Assembly (NCBI GenBank): GCA_029641185.1
Contig: JAPWGK010000023.1
Location: 372,001-436,000, forward strand
Direction: 5' to 3'
Length of the DNA stretch: 64,000 nucleotides
From: Pseudofabraea citricarpa
Lineage: Eukaryota; Ascomycota; Leotiomycetes; Helotiales; Dermateaceae
The position numbers were made by a program, and so were the translations under genes. The notes under the pieces are model-generated. The model had not been told where the DNA came from. It did no database searches and saw nothing but the letters and a program-made list of their open reading frames with translations. The first letter of the stretch is position 1; each line of letters opens with the position of its first letter. Below are positions 36,478 through 48,944 of the stretch, in pieces.

Positions 36478-38035
36478 GGTCACTTCGAAATAGGTTGATT
36501 CGCAATATGGAGGAGTCGTTTGCGATATCACATATCACTGCTAGTCTCTGTCTGACACCTGAGGCTCTTTTTGCTCCTTGCCTTGTGATTCTCGTGGGCG
36601 TTGGAAAGGGTTAATGCTGTAATCTGCTGTGCCACAAGTCTTGCTTCATGAAATGCGCTTGCCGTGGCCCTGGGTTCAGGATGGCCAGAATTGAGATGAA
36701 AAAGCTCACGACTTGCGACCGAGCTCCACCATCGATAGTAAAATAAGTGACTCCTTCTCAGCGGCAGCACCAAGATTGTGGTGATACTGTATTTGAAGGT
36801 GCTGTCAAGATAAAGGTCGGAGTCGGCGTTCGCTTGTCGATCAGACCCGCTGCCGATACTGTATGCTGGTATAGGTAATCAATCCTGTCCTCAGCGTAAA
36901 CACCCGGAAACCATGGAGCCTTTGGAATTCCACAGGGAAACAGTACTCCCCAGTCAAGCTAGCCAATAGCCAATAGCCAATATCCAATAGCCAATGGAAG
37001 GGGGACTGAGAAGAGTTGGAGAATGAGATCGAGTTTGCTGCAACTTTGTATTTGTAGGAGTCGAGATGCAACAGAGCGAAAGTGCCAACGCGGCAACAGT
37101 TGAAATCAAGCCTTTCGTTTTGGGAAGCATGTACTACTACTGTACAGTACTGGACGGCATGGGACCTCAAAGCCAAAGGAGACGGTACGGTGTGGTGTGG
37201 CAGTGTTAACAGTAGTGGAAACGGCACAAGTGAAATGCAAGAGCATGCACTGATTGATTCCCCACGACGAATGATGATTGAGGGTGCAAAACGCCAGAGA
37301 GCGCAACGGCCAAAGAATCCTCAAGGCATCAGTTGATTCCGTAAGCTGGGGGAGGAGTAGGAGGCTAGGAGGCCTGTAGACTGCTGTACGTGGTTCGAAA
37401 TGCGAGGAGGCTTGTCTTGCCATGGCACGGCATGGCATGGTTCAGCCTTGCACTGCTGCACCGCTTGATTATTTGCTGACTACTCTTCACCGAGTCGCGG
37501 CGGAGGACACGGTCTAATGTTAGGCCGACTATGCTTTGGTCACTTTGAGCCTGAATCATGAATGGAAGAGAACTGATTTCGTATGACGCTTCCCCTACGT
37601 TGCGTACTACCGTACGACACATTGCTCGCAGGTGTCGTGTGGTTGACTCGACAATTCACGCGATCGGAGATGCCGAACAGCTCATTTGGTGAACATTAAC
37701 GGAGCCCAATGATATTCCGATAGAGCAAAGGGGAAATAGAAATTTACTACAGGACTTCCAGCTAGAATTCAGAAGGAAGCGGACTCTTTATCCCCTGCTC
37801 GCTTGGCTACCTCGTGCTCGTGGCACCATAATAGACCCTCTCTCATCCACCATGGCGTACCGATATGATGCTAAAGTCAGCAGCTTGCCTGTTCGAGATC
37901 CAGGTTTCGGTACCCCATATTACCTGGCTGGCGGGAAGTGGCTTGCTCATGGGCTACTGGATGGAGTAGTAAGAAAGTAGTCGGGAATTGATCATGTCAC
38001 ATGATGCCAGGTTGCTTCATGCATAAACCTTGGTA
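36478..38035. other. Intergenic region upstream of the Zn2Cys6 gene
   Basis: 1.56 kb holding the promoter of the minus-strand regulator, the CCAAT array, a TACTGTACAGTACTG word (37138-37152) and the tex1 3' end. A 42-codon ORF at 37852 is not called. Confidence 0.6.
36963..36995 (+). promoter_or_regulatory. Five CCAAT boxes at 7-bp spacing
   Basis: CCAAT occurs at 36963, 36970, 36977, 36984 and 36991, each exactly 7 bp apart. The array lies about 490 bp upstream of the minus-strand Zn2Cys6 gene and 1.0 kb from tex1. CCAAT is the site of the fungal HAP/CBC complex. Binding here is inference. Confidence 0.65.
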
Positions 38036-39264
38036 TTATCTTCTGTCCATCCTCTCCGGATCTACCCCAATTATCTTGAGAGAACTAGCATCTGTATAGG
38101 CCAGCACATACTTGGTTGGGTGCCAGGCAACAATTGGGCAAGGTCCTGTAGTCTTGACCGTGTGCACATACTCTCCCGTCTCGGTATGAGCAATCTCCAG
38201 TCCTCCACCCTCATCACTGCCGCCTACAATATAGCTTCCATCGAAGGAAAAGCTAATGCTTCGAACTGGACCCACCATATCGATCAATGTGCGTACGCAG
38301 ATCCAGTCAGTTGTGTCCCATAGAGCTATTATCGAGTCTGAGCCTCCTGTTGCTAGAAATCGTGCCGTCGGCTGCATCTCAACTGAGAGGCATGAAGATG
38401 TATGGCCATTCAGCCCAAATGCTTGCGTTGGATCATATCTTTGCTTGAAGACTGGCTCAAACTCTGGATATGAGAGAATTCTAATGCGACCTTCTCCCGT
38501 GGACAAAAATATCTTCTTGCCTCCCCAGCAGAAAGTGACCTGGTTGGTCTGCATTGTTTGTTTATGCGATGCAATTGGTGTAGACTGAGTGGGAGAGAGA
38601 ACATATAGGTTGTCTTCCTGTTACCCATTGGTTAGACACTTCCAAATGTTTGAAACATCGTCAAGTAATGTAGTATGAACGGCGACCTTAAGGTCAAGAG
38701 CAGTAGCTTACCTTGTTACCAACGATCAAGCTTTCGCCATCCGGTGCCCAGGCAAGGGTGAAGGCGGAGCCGAGGCCTCTGACTTCGTTGATGACAGCTT
38801 TCGTTCGCACATCCCAGAACTTTACAACACCGTCACTGCTCACACTGCAGAGTTCAGCATCTTTGACAGGGTTGAAAGCAACCTTCTCGATGCCAGCAGC
38901 ATGGCCGGAAAGCTGTGTTGAGTACCGCACATTGGGTCTCTCGGGATTCCCTAGGAGAATTAAAGAGTCAGTAATGGTTGAATGTAATAGATGAAGGGCG
39001 TAATAGATATAACATCTGTAGCAAAGTGCTTATGACTAAGTGTGCCCACGTCCCGTGGTGGATATATATTCTGAAAGACTTACAAACTCGAAGTGTTTTA
39101 TCTGCAGATCCAGTGGCAATCAGAGTACCCAGGGGATTCCAAGCAATAGACCGTAGACTATAAGAGCATAAATTAGCAACCAAATACCAAGCCAAAAGAG
39201 ACAAAAAGAACTACTTGGAGGAGTTTCTCTTGAGTCGCTTACGACGTCTAGAGTTGGGGTGCAT
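38036..39264 (-). CDS. tex1: THO complex subunit 3 (Tex1), WD40 protein
   Basis: Minus-strand exons 39264-39215, 39157-39084, 38950-38712 and 38617-38036 give 314 aa. A basic N-terminus (MHPNSRRRKRLKRN) leads into WD40 repeats: LRSIAWNPLGTLIATGSADK, LSGHAAGIEKVAFNPVKDAE, VKFWDV, and a later GGSDSIIALWD unit, making one seven-bladed propeller. Sequence and length fit THOC3/Tex1, the nuclear THO/TREX subunit that links transcription with mRNA packaging and export. The first exon codes for only 16 residues. The gene is divergent from ric1 across about 850 bp. The assignment rests on family resemblance of the whole propeller; another short nuclear WD40 protein is possible but less likely. Confidence 0.85.
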
Positions 39265-40117
39265 CGTGAATTCTGTCCGACCAACGTTGTTTTTGTTGAA
39301 GGAATTGTAAACGATTCAACAGCTCTTACACGCCGAGCCTCAGTATACGGGAAAAGTAAAAACCGTCACACGTGTACACCTCCCCGCCTCAGTTTTAGGG
39401 GCTTGGACATGGAGGCCCCGTGAAATCAAAACAAAGAACAGGAGCATACCTATGAGAGCCAACACCACGAGATGCAGCAGGGTCGTGATATGTTTGGAGC
39501 CTCAAAGTTGAGAAGACTGGCGAAAATTTATCCTTCGAAATGCTTTGCCTCTGTCTCAGAGGAGCCATGTTTGAACCGTAGCGTAGTCTTAACTTTCTTT
39601 CTTGGGCGGTATATAGATTGAACGGCCCGGTGATAACAGAAACAGGACCGTAATGTTACAACGAGAACCGGCCAATCCACCGCTCGTGGTGTTTTCGAGC
39701 GTACTCCGTACACAAGGCCTGCATGCAATCTCCGCAGAGCAATGGAATGCGAGTGACTGCTCTTTGTATAGTATCCAAATGATCTCTAGAGCGATAGAGC
39801 CTTAAGAGCTCTAAGAAACAATGAAGAATAATAATCACGTTTGGCAGCTGGGCGCTGGGGTCTGAAGTAGGTACCAGAAGCCATGACAAGCTTACAAGGG
39901 ATCTATCCACTAGCGCCAACGCTGCGAACCAATCATCGACGCGATCCAGACCTCACCCAATCCCCAAGACATCTTGAATTCAGTGCAACACCTTCTTGCA
40001 AACAAAGGAGCCGCTCATAATATCCTTAGGAGCTCCGAACACCCTTCAATTCTTGCCCTGTCATATATCGCTAGTATGCGACCATACGAATGAAGCTTTT
40101 AGTACCACCGGACAGCC
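39265..40117. other. Divergent intergenic region (tex1 / ric1)
   Basis: 850 bp that must hold the start regions of two outward genes. Small open frames here (up to 87 aa) have no domain. No TATA box stands out, as is usual for housekeeping genes. Confidence 0.6.
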
Positions 40118-43100
40118 ATGTACTGGCCGATTGGAGCTCCCCGAGTTTATGCAGCAAGCAATAGCAAGGCACCCAAACATCGCATTTTCGAGACAGACGA
40201 TGATGCGGAATCGCGAGAGACAACAGAAGGCAGTGGGGAATTATTAGAGGCTCCAAGCATCAGATCAGGCGGCAGCGAGGAGGACAGCGAGTCGCTCTCC
40301 GGCCTGGCTACACCCTTGACTCCCAAAACCCCGGGAATCAAGCCCGTCGAACAGAATGATACACAGCGGCCTCTCTCGGCAAGGTTCTTGGAAGACTCAA
40401 CGTACTTTCCAGGCCTCACTCAAGAAAAAGAGGCTCTGCTAGCTCTAAGGATATCACGTCAAGGGCATCTGTTTGCAGTCATTACCTCAACGTCGTTGAC
40501 TATATGGCAGACCAAAGTATAGAATCTGAAACCGGCTGGAGACAAATGGCTAATGGAAGACACAGCCCACAGCTATTTTAGCAGTCGTTATAAGGTCAGC
40601 CTCATCATTGAGCACTTACGGCCCCAATATTTCTCTACTTGTCCGCCCAGACTCGGCCATCTTTGTGGTGCAGACAACTCGCGGTTATCTCATAACCTAC
40701 ACTTTGGCTACCGACCCAGACGCCCGCGTATATCGGCCTCATTTCGTAACACATACAAGCAGTCAAACTCGGAGACAGAGCAATTTCAGCGGTTCTAGAA
40801 GTCAAGGAGGAGATAGAATCCTCTGGGGTCCCGGCGAAGGAGGAGGTGTCCGTGAGGTCAGTGTTCGATTTCGGATGGTAATTAAGGTTGATGCTGGTAT
40901 TGGAAAGGCCCTAGCTCTTGATGATGAACTTGTTGTTGCAACTCAAAAGCCCGCGGCAGTCCAGTGCATCAGGTGGACCCCAGACAGCACTGGCAGCCAA
41001 ACGAGTACTGAATTGTGTAGTCGCATGACATGGATGCAGAAAAAGAGTGTTGTCACTGAGATGATCCATGATAGACCTATGAACCTCTCTACATGGATAA
41101 CTAGCGATGGTAGAGCATATGCCGTGCAACGTTATCCACAACCGAAGGAAGGTGCTGATTCACATCCAAAGCTCTTTAGGGGTTATTGTTTCCACACTCC
41201 CCAGAATGGAGAGCGAAACGCGGTCAAGGCAGCGATTAATGCGAGGTTCTCTCTAGTCGCTATTGGCTGTGCCGATGGTACAATTCAAGTCTACACAGCC
41301 AGAGACTATGTCGGTAATATTCCTCCATCGCATGTTCACAAGGTACCCGTTTCTTCACAGACTTCCGGTCGCATAACATGCTTGACCTATTCTCCAGATG
41401 GGTATTGTCTTTTTGCTGGCTATGAAAATGGATGGGCGACGTGGAGTGTGTTTGGAAAACCAGGAGGGACCAGCTTCGGAGTCAATAGAAAGATTACTGA
41501 AGATCATGATGAAAGCTGGCTAGATGGTGTCAGTGAAGCAACATGGCTTGGAGGTGGCTCGGAAATATTAATTGTTGGTCGACACGATGATCGTATCTGG
41601 ACCATTGAGATGGCTCGCAGCGCCATCACTGGATGTTATGCAGCAGCAAATATCTCACGAACTCTTCTCCAGACTACTTCAAGCATCATGGTATATCGAG
41701 GTTATGATCTTCCTGATTTAACTACAATAGCGGCAGAGTCATCTTCGTGGCATACGGCGCAGATACCATCGAGTTACTTGGTGGATCAGTGGCCTATGCG
41801 CTGCTCGGTGATTTCATCGGATGGCAGGTATGTCGCCGTTGCAGGACGTCGAGGTCTCGCACATTATAGTATCAACAGTGGTCGTTGGAAAACTTTCGTC
41901 AATGAAAATATGGAAAATGAATTCCAAGTTCGAGGCGGCATGTGCTGGTACCAGCATATCCTAGTTGCGGCAGTCGAGGCAGGTGAATCTTTCGAACTAC
42001 GTCTCTATTCGCGCGAGGCAGCACTGGATAATTCTTTAGTACTTCACGTTCAACAGCTGCCTGCGCCCGTCGTTCTTATTGCTCCGTCGGGCGAGGATTC
42101 GCTCTTGGTTTACACCTACGATAACCTACTATACCATTACATATTTACAGCAGCTTCTGCTGGATCTGTAAAGCTCGTACAGGTTGGTCAGATTGCATTT
42201 CATGGGATAGTACGATCACCAGCACGTGTACGGGGCCTAAGTTGGATCTTACCCGATGAGCAGATACTAGAAGGAGATCCGTCTCAAGATGTGGCCGTTG
42301 CAACAGTACTGTTCCTTGTTGATGGAAAGTTAGTTCTTCTACAGCCGTCCTTAAATGAGGAAAAGAAGCTCAAGTACGATATGCGTGTAATTGCGCAGAC
42401 AGTCGAATATTATTCTCTTATGAGAGATCAACCACTTGTTGGCGTTCCGCAAAGCTCAAGAACCCCGATCAACTCCCCGGGAAGTGAGACTCCCGGGTTG
42501 GGTGGCGGTGTTCATGATGAAGCAGGCGGACTTCGTGACTCTTTATGGATATTTGACGGTGATGATATGAAGGTCTGGATTGATGTCCAGGATATGCTAC
42601 GCTCTGCTTCAGCTGAATTGGCTCGCGAGCTACCTCCCACAGCGACGATTGCTGTGGATTTCTATCCTTTATCTGTTCTACTCGGGAAAGGAATTTTACT
42701 TGGTCTTGAGCCTGATCTGGTTCAACGGCGAGATGTTAGCTTTTCATTTTTCAAGTTCACTATAAGGGTATGTGAGCTCAGGAACATGCAAGGACAATTT
42801 ACTAATCCAACACAGACGCACTTATTCATACCCCAAGTTCTCCTTTTCCACCTGTCACGATATGATCCTTCAGCAGCGCTACACCTGGCTCACCAATACC
42901 AAAAGCTGGAGTACTTCGCGCACTCTTTGGAGATTCTGCTCCATAATGTTCTCGACGAGGAAGTCGATACTTCCCCAACACCAGAGGCAGCACTTCTTCC
43001 TGGTGTGCTCTCTTTCCTCTCCTCATTCCCTCAATATCTAGATATCGTGGTTCAATGTACACGTAAAACAGAAGTCCGATCATGGCGGACTCTTTTTGCC

Positions 43101-43571
43101 TACTTACCACCTCCACAGGAGCTGTTCGAAGAGTCTCTGCAAAGAGGCTCCCTAAAAACGGCAGGCGGCTATCTCCTTATCCTACATACATTTGAAGAAT
43201 TAAGTTCTAGCTCAGAGCAACTAGTGCGTTTGCTCTCGCGGGCGAAGGATGAGGGCGATTGGGAATTGTGCAAAGAGCTGGCACGGTTCCTTATGGCGCT
43301 TGACGAGAGTGGTGCAACATTAATGGAGGCTCTCGAGATGGTAGATCTACGAAGTCCCGTCGACGAGCGGGAGACGCATAGTTTCATGTTCGAGGGATCC
43401 AAATTGAAAGTCCCTCGACTGGCGAAGAAGGGTCCAACCACCGTGAATGGCCGGAGTGCCAATTCAGATGGCGATAGATCCAGTAGTGGAAGTCGAAGTC
43501 CTACAAGTCGTAGTGATGACACTGACACTACTCCTCAGGATTACTTCTCTGGACCACCAGCTAGAAGGTAG
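40118..43571 (+). CDS. ric1: Ric1, subunit of the Ric1-Rgp1 GEF for Rab6/Ypt6
   Basis: Exons 40118-40516, 40566-42767 and 42816-43571 encode 1118 aa. It starts MYWPIGAPRVYA, the typical Ric1 opening. The N-terminal two-thirds form beta-propellers with WD-like repeats (RISRQGHLFAVITSTSLTIW, then STYGPNISLLVRPDSAIF). A helical C-terminal domain (from about 750; HLFIPQVLLFHLSRYDP, LALHLAHQYQ-like blocks) matches the Ric1 C-terminal family, and the tail is Ser/Thr-rich. Ric1 with Rgp1 activates Ypt6 for retrograde traffic to the Golgi. Intron 2 (48 nt) is a multiple of three and has no in-frame stop; I call it an intron because of strong GTATGT, TACTAAT and ACACAG signals and because the frame reads better without it. 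Confidence 0.93.
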
Positions 43572-44006
43572 ATATAGATTGGCTTGGCTTGGCTTGGCTT
43601 GTACATAGAGAGAAAAGGTTGCACAGGGTCCTTCACGGGAATTTTGTCTATGGCGTTCGTGGGGTGGCCGGCTTAAGATGTGGCCTGTTGGTGGACAACT
43701 TGGAAATATAATCTTTTGTTTGCATAGATTCAACAGAACTAGAGAGAATAAAACTTCTTTCTTCATCACGTTATACTTAGACAATTGCTGAATATTGTGT
43801 TTTTAGCAGTCTTGTCGTGCAGTCTTGTTGTGACGATGTCCCTCAAGGTCTTTTAAAACAAGAAGAAATGTGGGATTGTTTTTGTACAGAAGTTTTACAA
43901 TTCCCCCACTGATGTTGCACACCATGGCTCACAAGATCTATTTTATACATGCTCATACAAACAGGAGAATAAGAAATGGTGGGTTGCCTGCTTCCCTGGA
44001 AGCATT
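43572..44006. other. Convergent 3' region (ric1 / rml2)
   Basis: 435 bp of 3' UTR-like DNA between tail-to-tail genes. No gene is seen. Confidence 0.65.
43579..43602 (+). repeat. (TTGGC)n short tandem repeat
   Basis: Four TTGGC units directly after the ric1 stop codon, in its 3' UTR. Confidence 0.85.
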
Positions 44007-45244
44007 CTACTTGGCTCTGCGCTTGCCACCGTTTCTTTCTCTTGGTGTTACTATCCACTTGTTTGGACATCTCTTCGCTCTCGTCTTGTACCCTCCCTTG
44101 GCCTAATAAATTGGTTAGTAACGTTCTCGTAATTAGGTTTCTACTGGTTTACTTACTGGCATACCCCATGGACTGACAGGATCCACGTTACCCTTGGATT
44201 TACCTCGTCCACCACCGTGAGGATGGTCGGCTTGAGAAGATGTCAGTACTTAAATGGCATTATACACATGCAAAACTTACCGGCGTTCATCGCTAGACCT
44301 CTCACTGTTGGTCTGATGTTCAACCATCGCTTGCGACCGGCTTTACCAAGTTGCGAATGGAAGTAGTGCGGGTTGCTAGCAATTCCTACGGTTGCACAGG
44401 CGTCCCTGCTGACCCTTCTTATCTCACCACTCTGCAACCTAACAACGGCAAACTTTGCCATATTGCCATCTTCCTTGGACATCACGGTAGCATAAGTACC
44501 TGCACTTCGACAGAACACTGCACCACGGCCCTTTGCAGATCCCACATTGTATATCATGGTTCCAATAGGGATCATGTGAAGAGGCAAACAGTTTCCTCGC
44601 CACGCAGTCTTTGCTGCCAACACACCAGGATCTACAAATCCTCCCATACTATCCAAGAGATCTTTCGGAATTCCACCTCGGTAGCTTTGCACCACGTCGC
44701 CTGCTCGCATCCCTTCAGCAGCTACTATATAGCTCTTCTTTCCAGTGGCTTCTTCATTGAGCAGGGCAATGTGTGCACTTCGCCCAGGGTCATGCTCGAT
44801 TCGCTCAACCGTATGTCGTCCAGGGGTCATTCGGTCAAAGTCCACCGTCCTTAATCTACGTTTATGGCCACCACCACGATGTCTGATGGTAACTCGACCA
44901 CTATTGTTCCTTCCTCCTTTTCCATGACCTTTCTTAGCGATGGTGAGAGGGAGAAATGGTCGGCCTTTCCAGAGATGGTCGTTGATCGGTCTCTTAAGAT
45001 GCCTCACACCAGGTGTTCGAGGCTTGAACGTTCGCATGGCAAAGGTCGAGCTCAAGGATTCTACCACTGCCGGTGGAGCAAAGCCCATACCTCCCACAGG
45101 TGGTGGAGGCTGGGTGCTAATGGGTGCGACCAGAACAGTGTCTGCTGTCTCTGTGGCATATGTTCGAGAGATAATTTGACGGATGGGAAGGTTCCTGCAT
45201 GTCGTCTTCTGGGACTGCCGCAGCAGCAACCGTGGTTGTAGCAT
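44007..45244 (-). CDS. rml2: Mitochondrial large-subunit ribosomal protein L2 (uL2m)
   Basis: Minus-strand exons 45244-44281, 44230-44157 and 44102-44007 give 377 aa. The Arg/Gln-rich N-terminus without acidic residues (MLQPRLLLRQSQKTTCRN) is a mitochondrial presequence. The mature part has the L2 signature: GRNNSGRVTIRHRGGGHKRR, then the C-terminal SH3-like domain and the DHPHGGGRGKSKG block, where the conserved His next to the peptidyl-transferase centre sits, followed by SPWGMPAKGGYKTR. It works in the mitochondrial ribosome. ATG 45244 is chosen because the longer open frame upstream lacks an ATG. Intron 1 ends with a less common AAG acceptor. Confidence 0.94.
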
Positions 45245-46157
45245 GATTGCCAGAATCAATTGACCAGACCGCCAAAAAGAATGGCGCAGGATGGACCAAG
45301 TCGGCAATTGAGGTGATGCTGTTGAGCGACTGATGTCGTTCGAAATTCTAAGCTACCAAAGCGGCTAGCATCGTCTGGCTGGACGCGCACAGGTCTTTTG
45401 TCACGGGTTGGTATGGAGACACCTGCAAAGTTAATGACGACACGCCGTTACCCAGACAACCGATCTCTTTACTTTTTTCGCAGGACATGAAAAGCTCGAC
45501 GATCCCACCGTCTCTGACAATTCTAGACTCATAACACTGGCTGTTTACTCAACTCCTCTCACCTCTCCTAGAACCACTGTCTTAGATTTTCAGGATTGAT
45601 TTCTGGTTGCGTTCGCTCTCCCTCTCACTGATTCTCGCGTTCTGCCACCCTTGCGTCGCTTGAGAGCAGTCGCGCTAGAGATTCGCCAAGCACAACAGCA
45701 GCCTTCGTACTCTGCCATCTTCAATCACATAAACCATCCTCCACCCCAAACCACAACAATCCACCTTCTCAACCTTCTCAACCTCAATTCTTCACCACCC
45801 TTTATTTCCTCCTCTTCTCCACCAAACATCTAGTCTTTGGGATCTCGCAGAGTCACCTAGACATCGCGACATACTCATCATCACCTTCACACATTACGAG
45901 AGCCCACAATCACACTGTTGATGCTACGACGACCGCACTCGACCAACTCGCCAAGTACATCCGCAAAAGGTCTTTGGACTTGTGTTGTTCTCTTGTATGT
46001 ACCAATCCTTCTATTCACAGTTTGATGGTGCTGTCGCGTCGAGCCACGTTCCCTACGCGCTCTGAAGACATTTTCAAGACCGCGTCGTGCTAACGCCTAC
46101 TAGTTCATAACCTCCACCTAAATAAGCTCATCTAATCAGTAATTACTCACATACACA
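45245..46157. other. Divergent intergenic region (rml2 / cyclin)
   Basis: 913 bp between divergent genes. The part 45550-45840 is CT/CA-rich and looks like a long cyclin 5' leader. Several ATGs between 45900 and 46100 could form short upstream ORFs. Confidence 0.6.
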
Positions 46158-47786
46158 ATGCCTCCTGTAAGTTATTTACTGCCAAACGCACATTTTCCAC
46201 CAACCATCATCTGCATCTCAAAGCACTTACTGACCCAATGGCGGTGCAGACTAGAGCAGGAAGCCTTCGGCGGGCCGTGACAAACGAGAATGATGAGAAT
46301 GGCACAACTACGACGCGTCTTACAAGATCAAAGGCAGCATCTTTCACCACCGATCCATCCAATGTTCCAACCAAGACTCTTCAGACGAAAAAGTCCACAT
46401 CCAATGTTCAACCACTCCGCAAGCGTGCAGCCCTAGGAGATGTAAGCAATGTTACCAAAGGCGAGACCATCGAGGGTGGTAAGAAGGCAGTTAGTAAGGG
46501 ATTGGTCTCAAAGGCTTCAGCGCCAACCGGCATCCAAAAACAATCGCGCACTGCCGCCACAAGATCCGCTCTTGGCGTCAAGGACAACAACAAGAAAGTC
46601 GCAGAGCCTAAGCGTACTGGGTCGGGGGTGATGGGTGGTAAGAGAAAGACAACCTCGTCAAGTACCTTATCCATCAAGGAGGAGACCCTAGTTGAGGAGG
46701 AACCATCCCGGAAGAAGGTTCTCACCATCGAAGCCGAAAAGCAAATGAAGAGCGAGGAGACGAAGGAGAATGCCGTCGATCTTTTCGAGGAACCCAAGGA
46801 GTCAGTAAAGAATGCATTCGCCGCCGGCGTTGAAGATCTAGATCAAGAGGACATGGATGATCCCTTGATGGTTGCAGAATACGTCGTAGAAATCTTTGAC
46901 TATCTCAAGAAATTGGAGGTAGATACTCGACCCAATGCAGACTACATGGCACACCAGGAAGACCTCGAATGGAAGATGAGAGGCATCCTTGTCGACTGGC
47001 TCATTGAGGTTCACACGCGCTTCCACCTACTTCCAGAAACCCTCTTCCTGGCTGTTAACATCATCGATCGTTTCCTCTCCGCTAAAGTCGTCCAACTTGA
47101 CCGCCTTCAACTCGTTGGTGTTACCGCCATGTTCATCGCATCTAAGTACGAAGAGGTCCTCTCACCACACGTTGCAAACTTCCGTCACGTTGCCGATGAT
47201 GGTTTCACTGAAGAAGAGATCCTCAGCGCTGAACGATACGTTCTCCAGGCTCTCAACTACGACTTGAGCTACCCCAACCCAATGAACTTCCTCCGACGTA
47301 TCTCAAAGGCTGACAACTACGATATCCAAACCCGTACTCTAGGCAAGTATCTCATGGAGATCAGCTTACTGGACCACCGCTTTATGGACTATCTCCCCAG
47401 CCACGTTGCCGCTGCTTCAATGTACTTGGCACGAGAGATCCTCGAGCGAGGCGAATGGGTAAGTACCACACATTCGCGAGTCAGGTGATCGTTACTAACC
47501 AAGTACTATAGGACCCAACACTAGCACACTATGCCGGCTATACTGAAGAGGAGATTGACCCCGTCTTCAAGCTTATGGTGGATTACTTGGCTCGTCCTGT
47601 TACGCATGAAGCTTTCTTTAAGAAATATGCCAGCAAGAAGTTCCTCAAGGGTAAGCAGCATCCATCATAATATATCAGTGTGCCTGCTAACAATACCCAG
47701 CTTCAATCCTTACCCGCCAGTGGGCTAAGAAGCATGCACTTGGCTTAGGTGTTGATGTTTCACAACCCCTTGATCTCTCACGATGA
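46158..47786 (+). CDS. G2/mitotic B-type cyclin
   Basis: Exons 46158-46166, 46250-47458, 47512-47650 and 47701-47786 encode 480 aa. Exon 1 codes for only MPP before an intron, and exon 2 then continues TRAGSLRRAVTNENDENG. Two degradation signals are plain: a destruction box RAALGDVSN at residue 62 and a KEN box at 175, both used by the anaphase-promoting complex. The N cyclin box starts near 230 (MRGILVDWLIEVHTRFHLLP, then FIASKYEEVLSP), and the second box follows with YLPSHVAAASMYLAREIL. It activates Cdk1 for mitosis. This is the NimE/Clb type. An ATG at 46238 lies in intron 1, in frame with exon 2. Confidence 0.95.
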
Positions 47787-48944
47787 TCGAAATTACACTT
47801 ACGTCCTCATACGAATTGCTTCATTTGCTCCAGGATACACCACTTGCATTGTTTGGATGGGAAATGAATGGGACTATGATACATCGATGACTCTTCTCCG
47901 GGTGACTATTGATGTGCATGTATAAATTACCGTCTATGATCAAGTGATCTAGGCCATACCTGTGCAAATCAATTGTCGTCTTTTTGTCCCAATTCATGTT
48001 TAGAATTTTGGGCTACAGCGCGTTATCATTTCTTAACTTCCATCATTCTGGCGTATTGTGGTCGGGCAATTTGGCGTCTGGCTTTTAAACCTGCTTCTCA
48101 CTCAAAATATTCGAGTCTGCGAGTGTTGCTACCTGTTTTATGGTTTACTTGCTTGGCTCGCTTTGTGCGGGGCGCTGGGAATGTTTTGTCTCCGGGGGTC
48201 ATGGGTCCTGTGTAAATATACTCGCAGAAGAATCAAACGACATAACTTAATTACTCTCGGGCTCTTGACTTGCAAAATCATGTGCTTCTTGGAGTCTCCT
48301 AGAAGCAGAAGGTGGGTTGAGGCGGCTGGCCCAGGGGAGCAGGTGCAGGTGCATGTCATGTCATGTCACGTCACAAATCCATAAGTTGAAGGTGATTTGC
48401 GAATGCCAATTATCATCTGCAATACCAACGCAGAAGCCAGGCTCTCGGCTATTGTCGAGATCCCTAACATGAATGCCGGACGCAACAATTGGCGCCCGCA
48501 TTCACAGCATACAATCGAGGGGATCTTCCGGACCTGAAACACAACGACAGCCAATCAGACGGGCGATTGCAACATCTGGTTGCCCCGTTGCCCTGCTGCC
48601 GTGTCCCAAGAGAAGCGTGGGCCGGATCGGGAAGCTCGCGTGGTGCTTGGTACATCCTCTCACCTTCTGATTCCGTGCAGTCGTTGGAGGGGATTGGTGT
48701 CATGGCGACGGCGGTGGTGATGATGATGCGATCTGCTGTACAGGTTTGTGCAGGTTACTAGCTGGTTAGCACAGCAGCAGCAGCAGGTGGTGAGGTGAGG
48801 AGATGCGAAGTGAGGGGTTGTGATGTGGTAGGTGTTGTGTATATATTTGTAAGGTCATTCATGATGGACTCTTGCAGCTTTTGCCTGTTCTTTTCTTTTT
48901 CGGCATCTTGACTGATCTTGTCTCTGAAACAGAAAATACATACT
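47787..48944. other. Intergenic region
   Basis: 1.16 kb with the cyclin 3' end and the promoter of the small GPI-protein gene. A repeated ATGTC word with a CACGTCAC site occurs at 48353-48372. No gene is seen. Confidence 0.6.
48840..48846 (+). promoter_or_regulatory. TATA element of the GPI-protein gene
   Basis: TATATAT about 100 bp upstream of ATG 48945. Confidence 0.45.
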
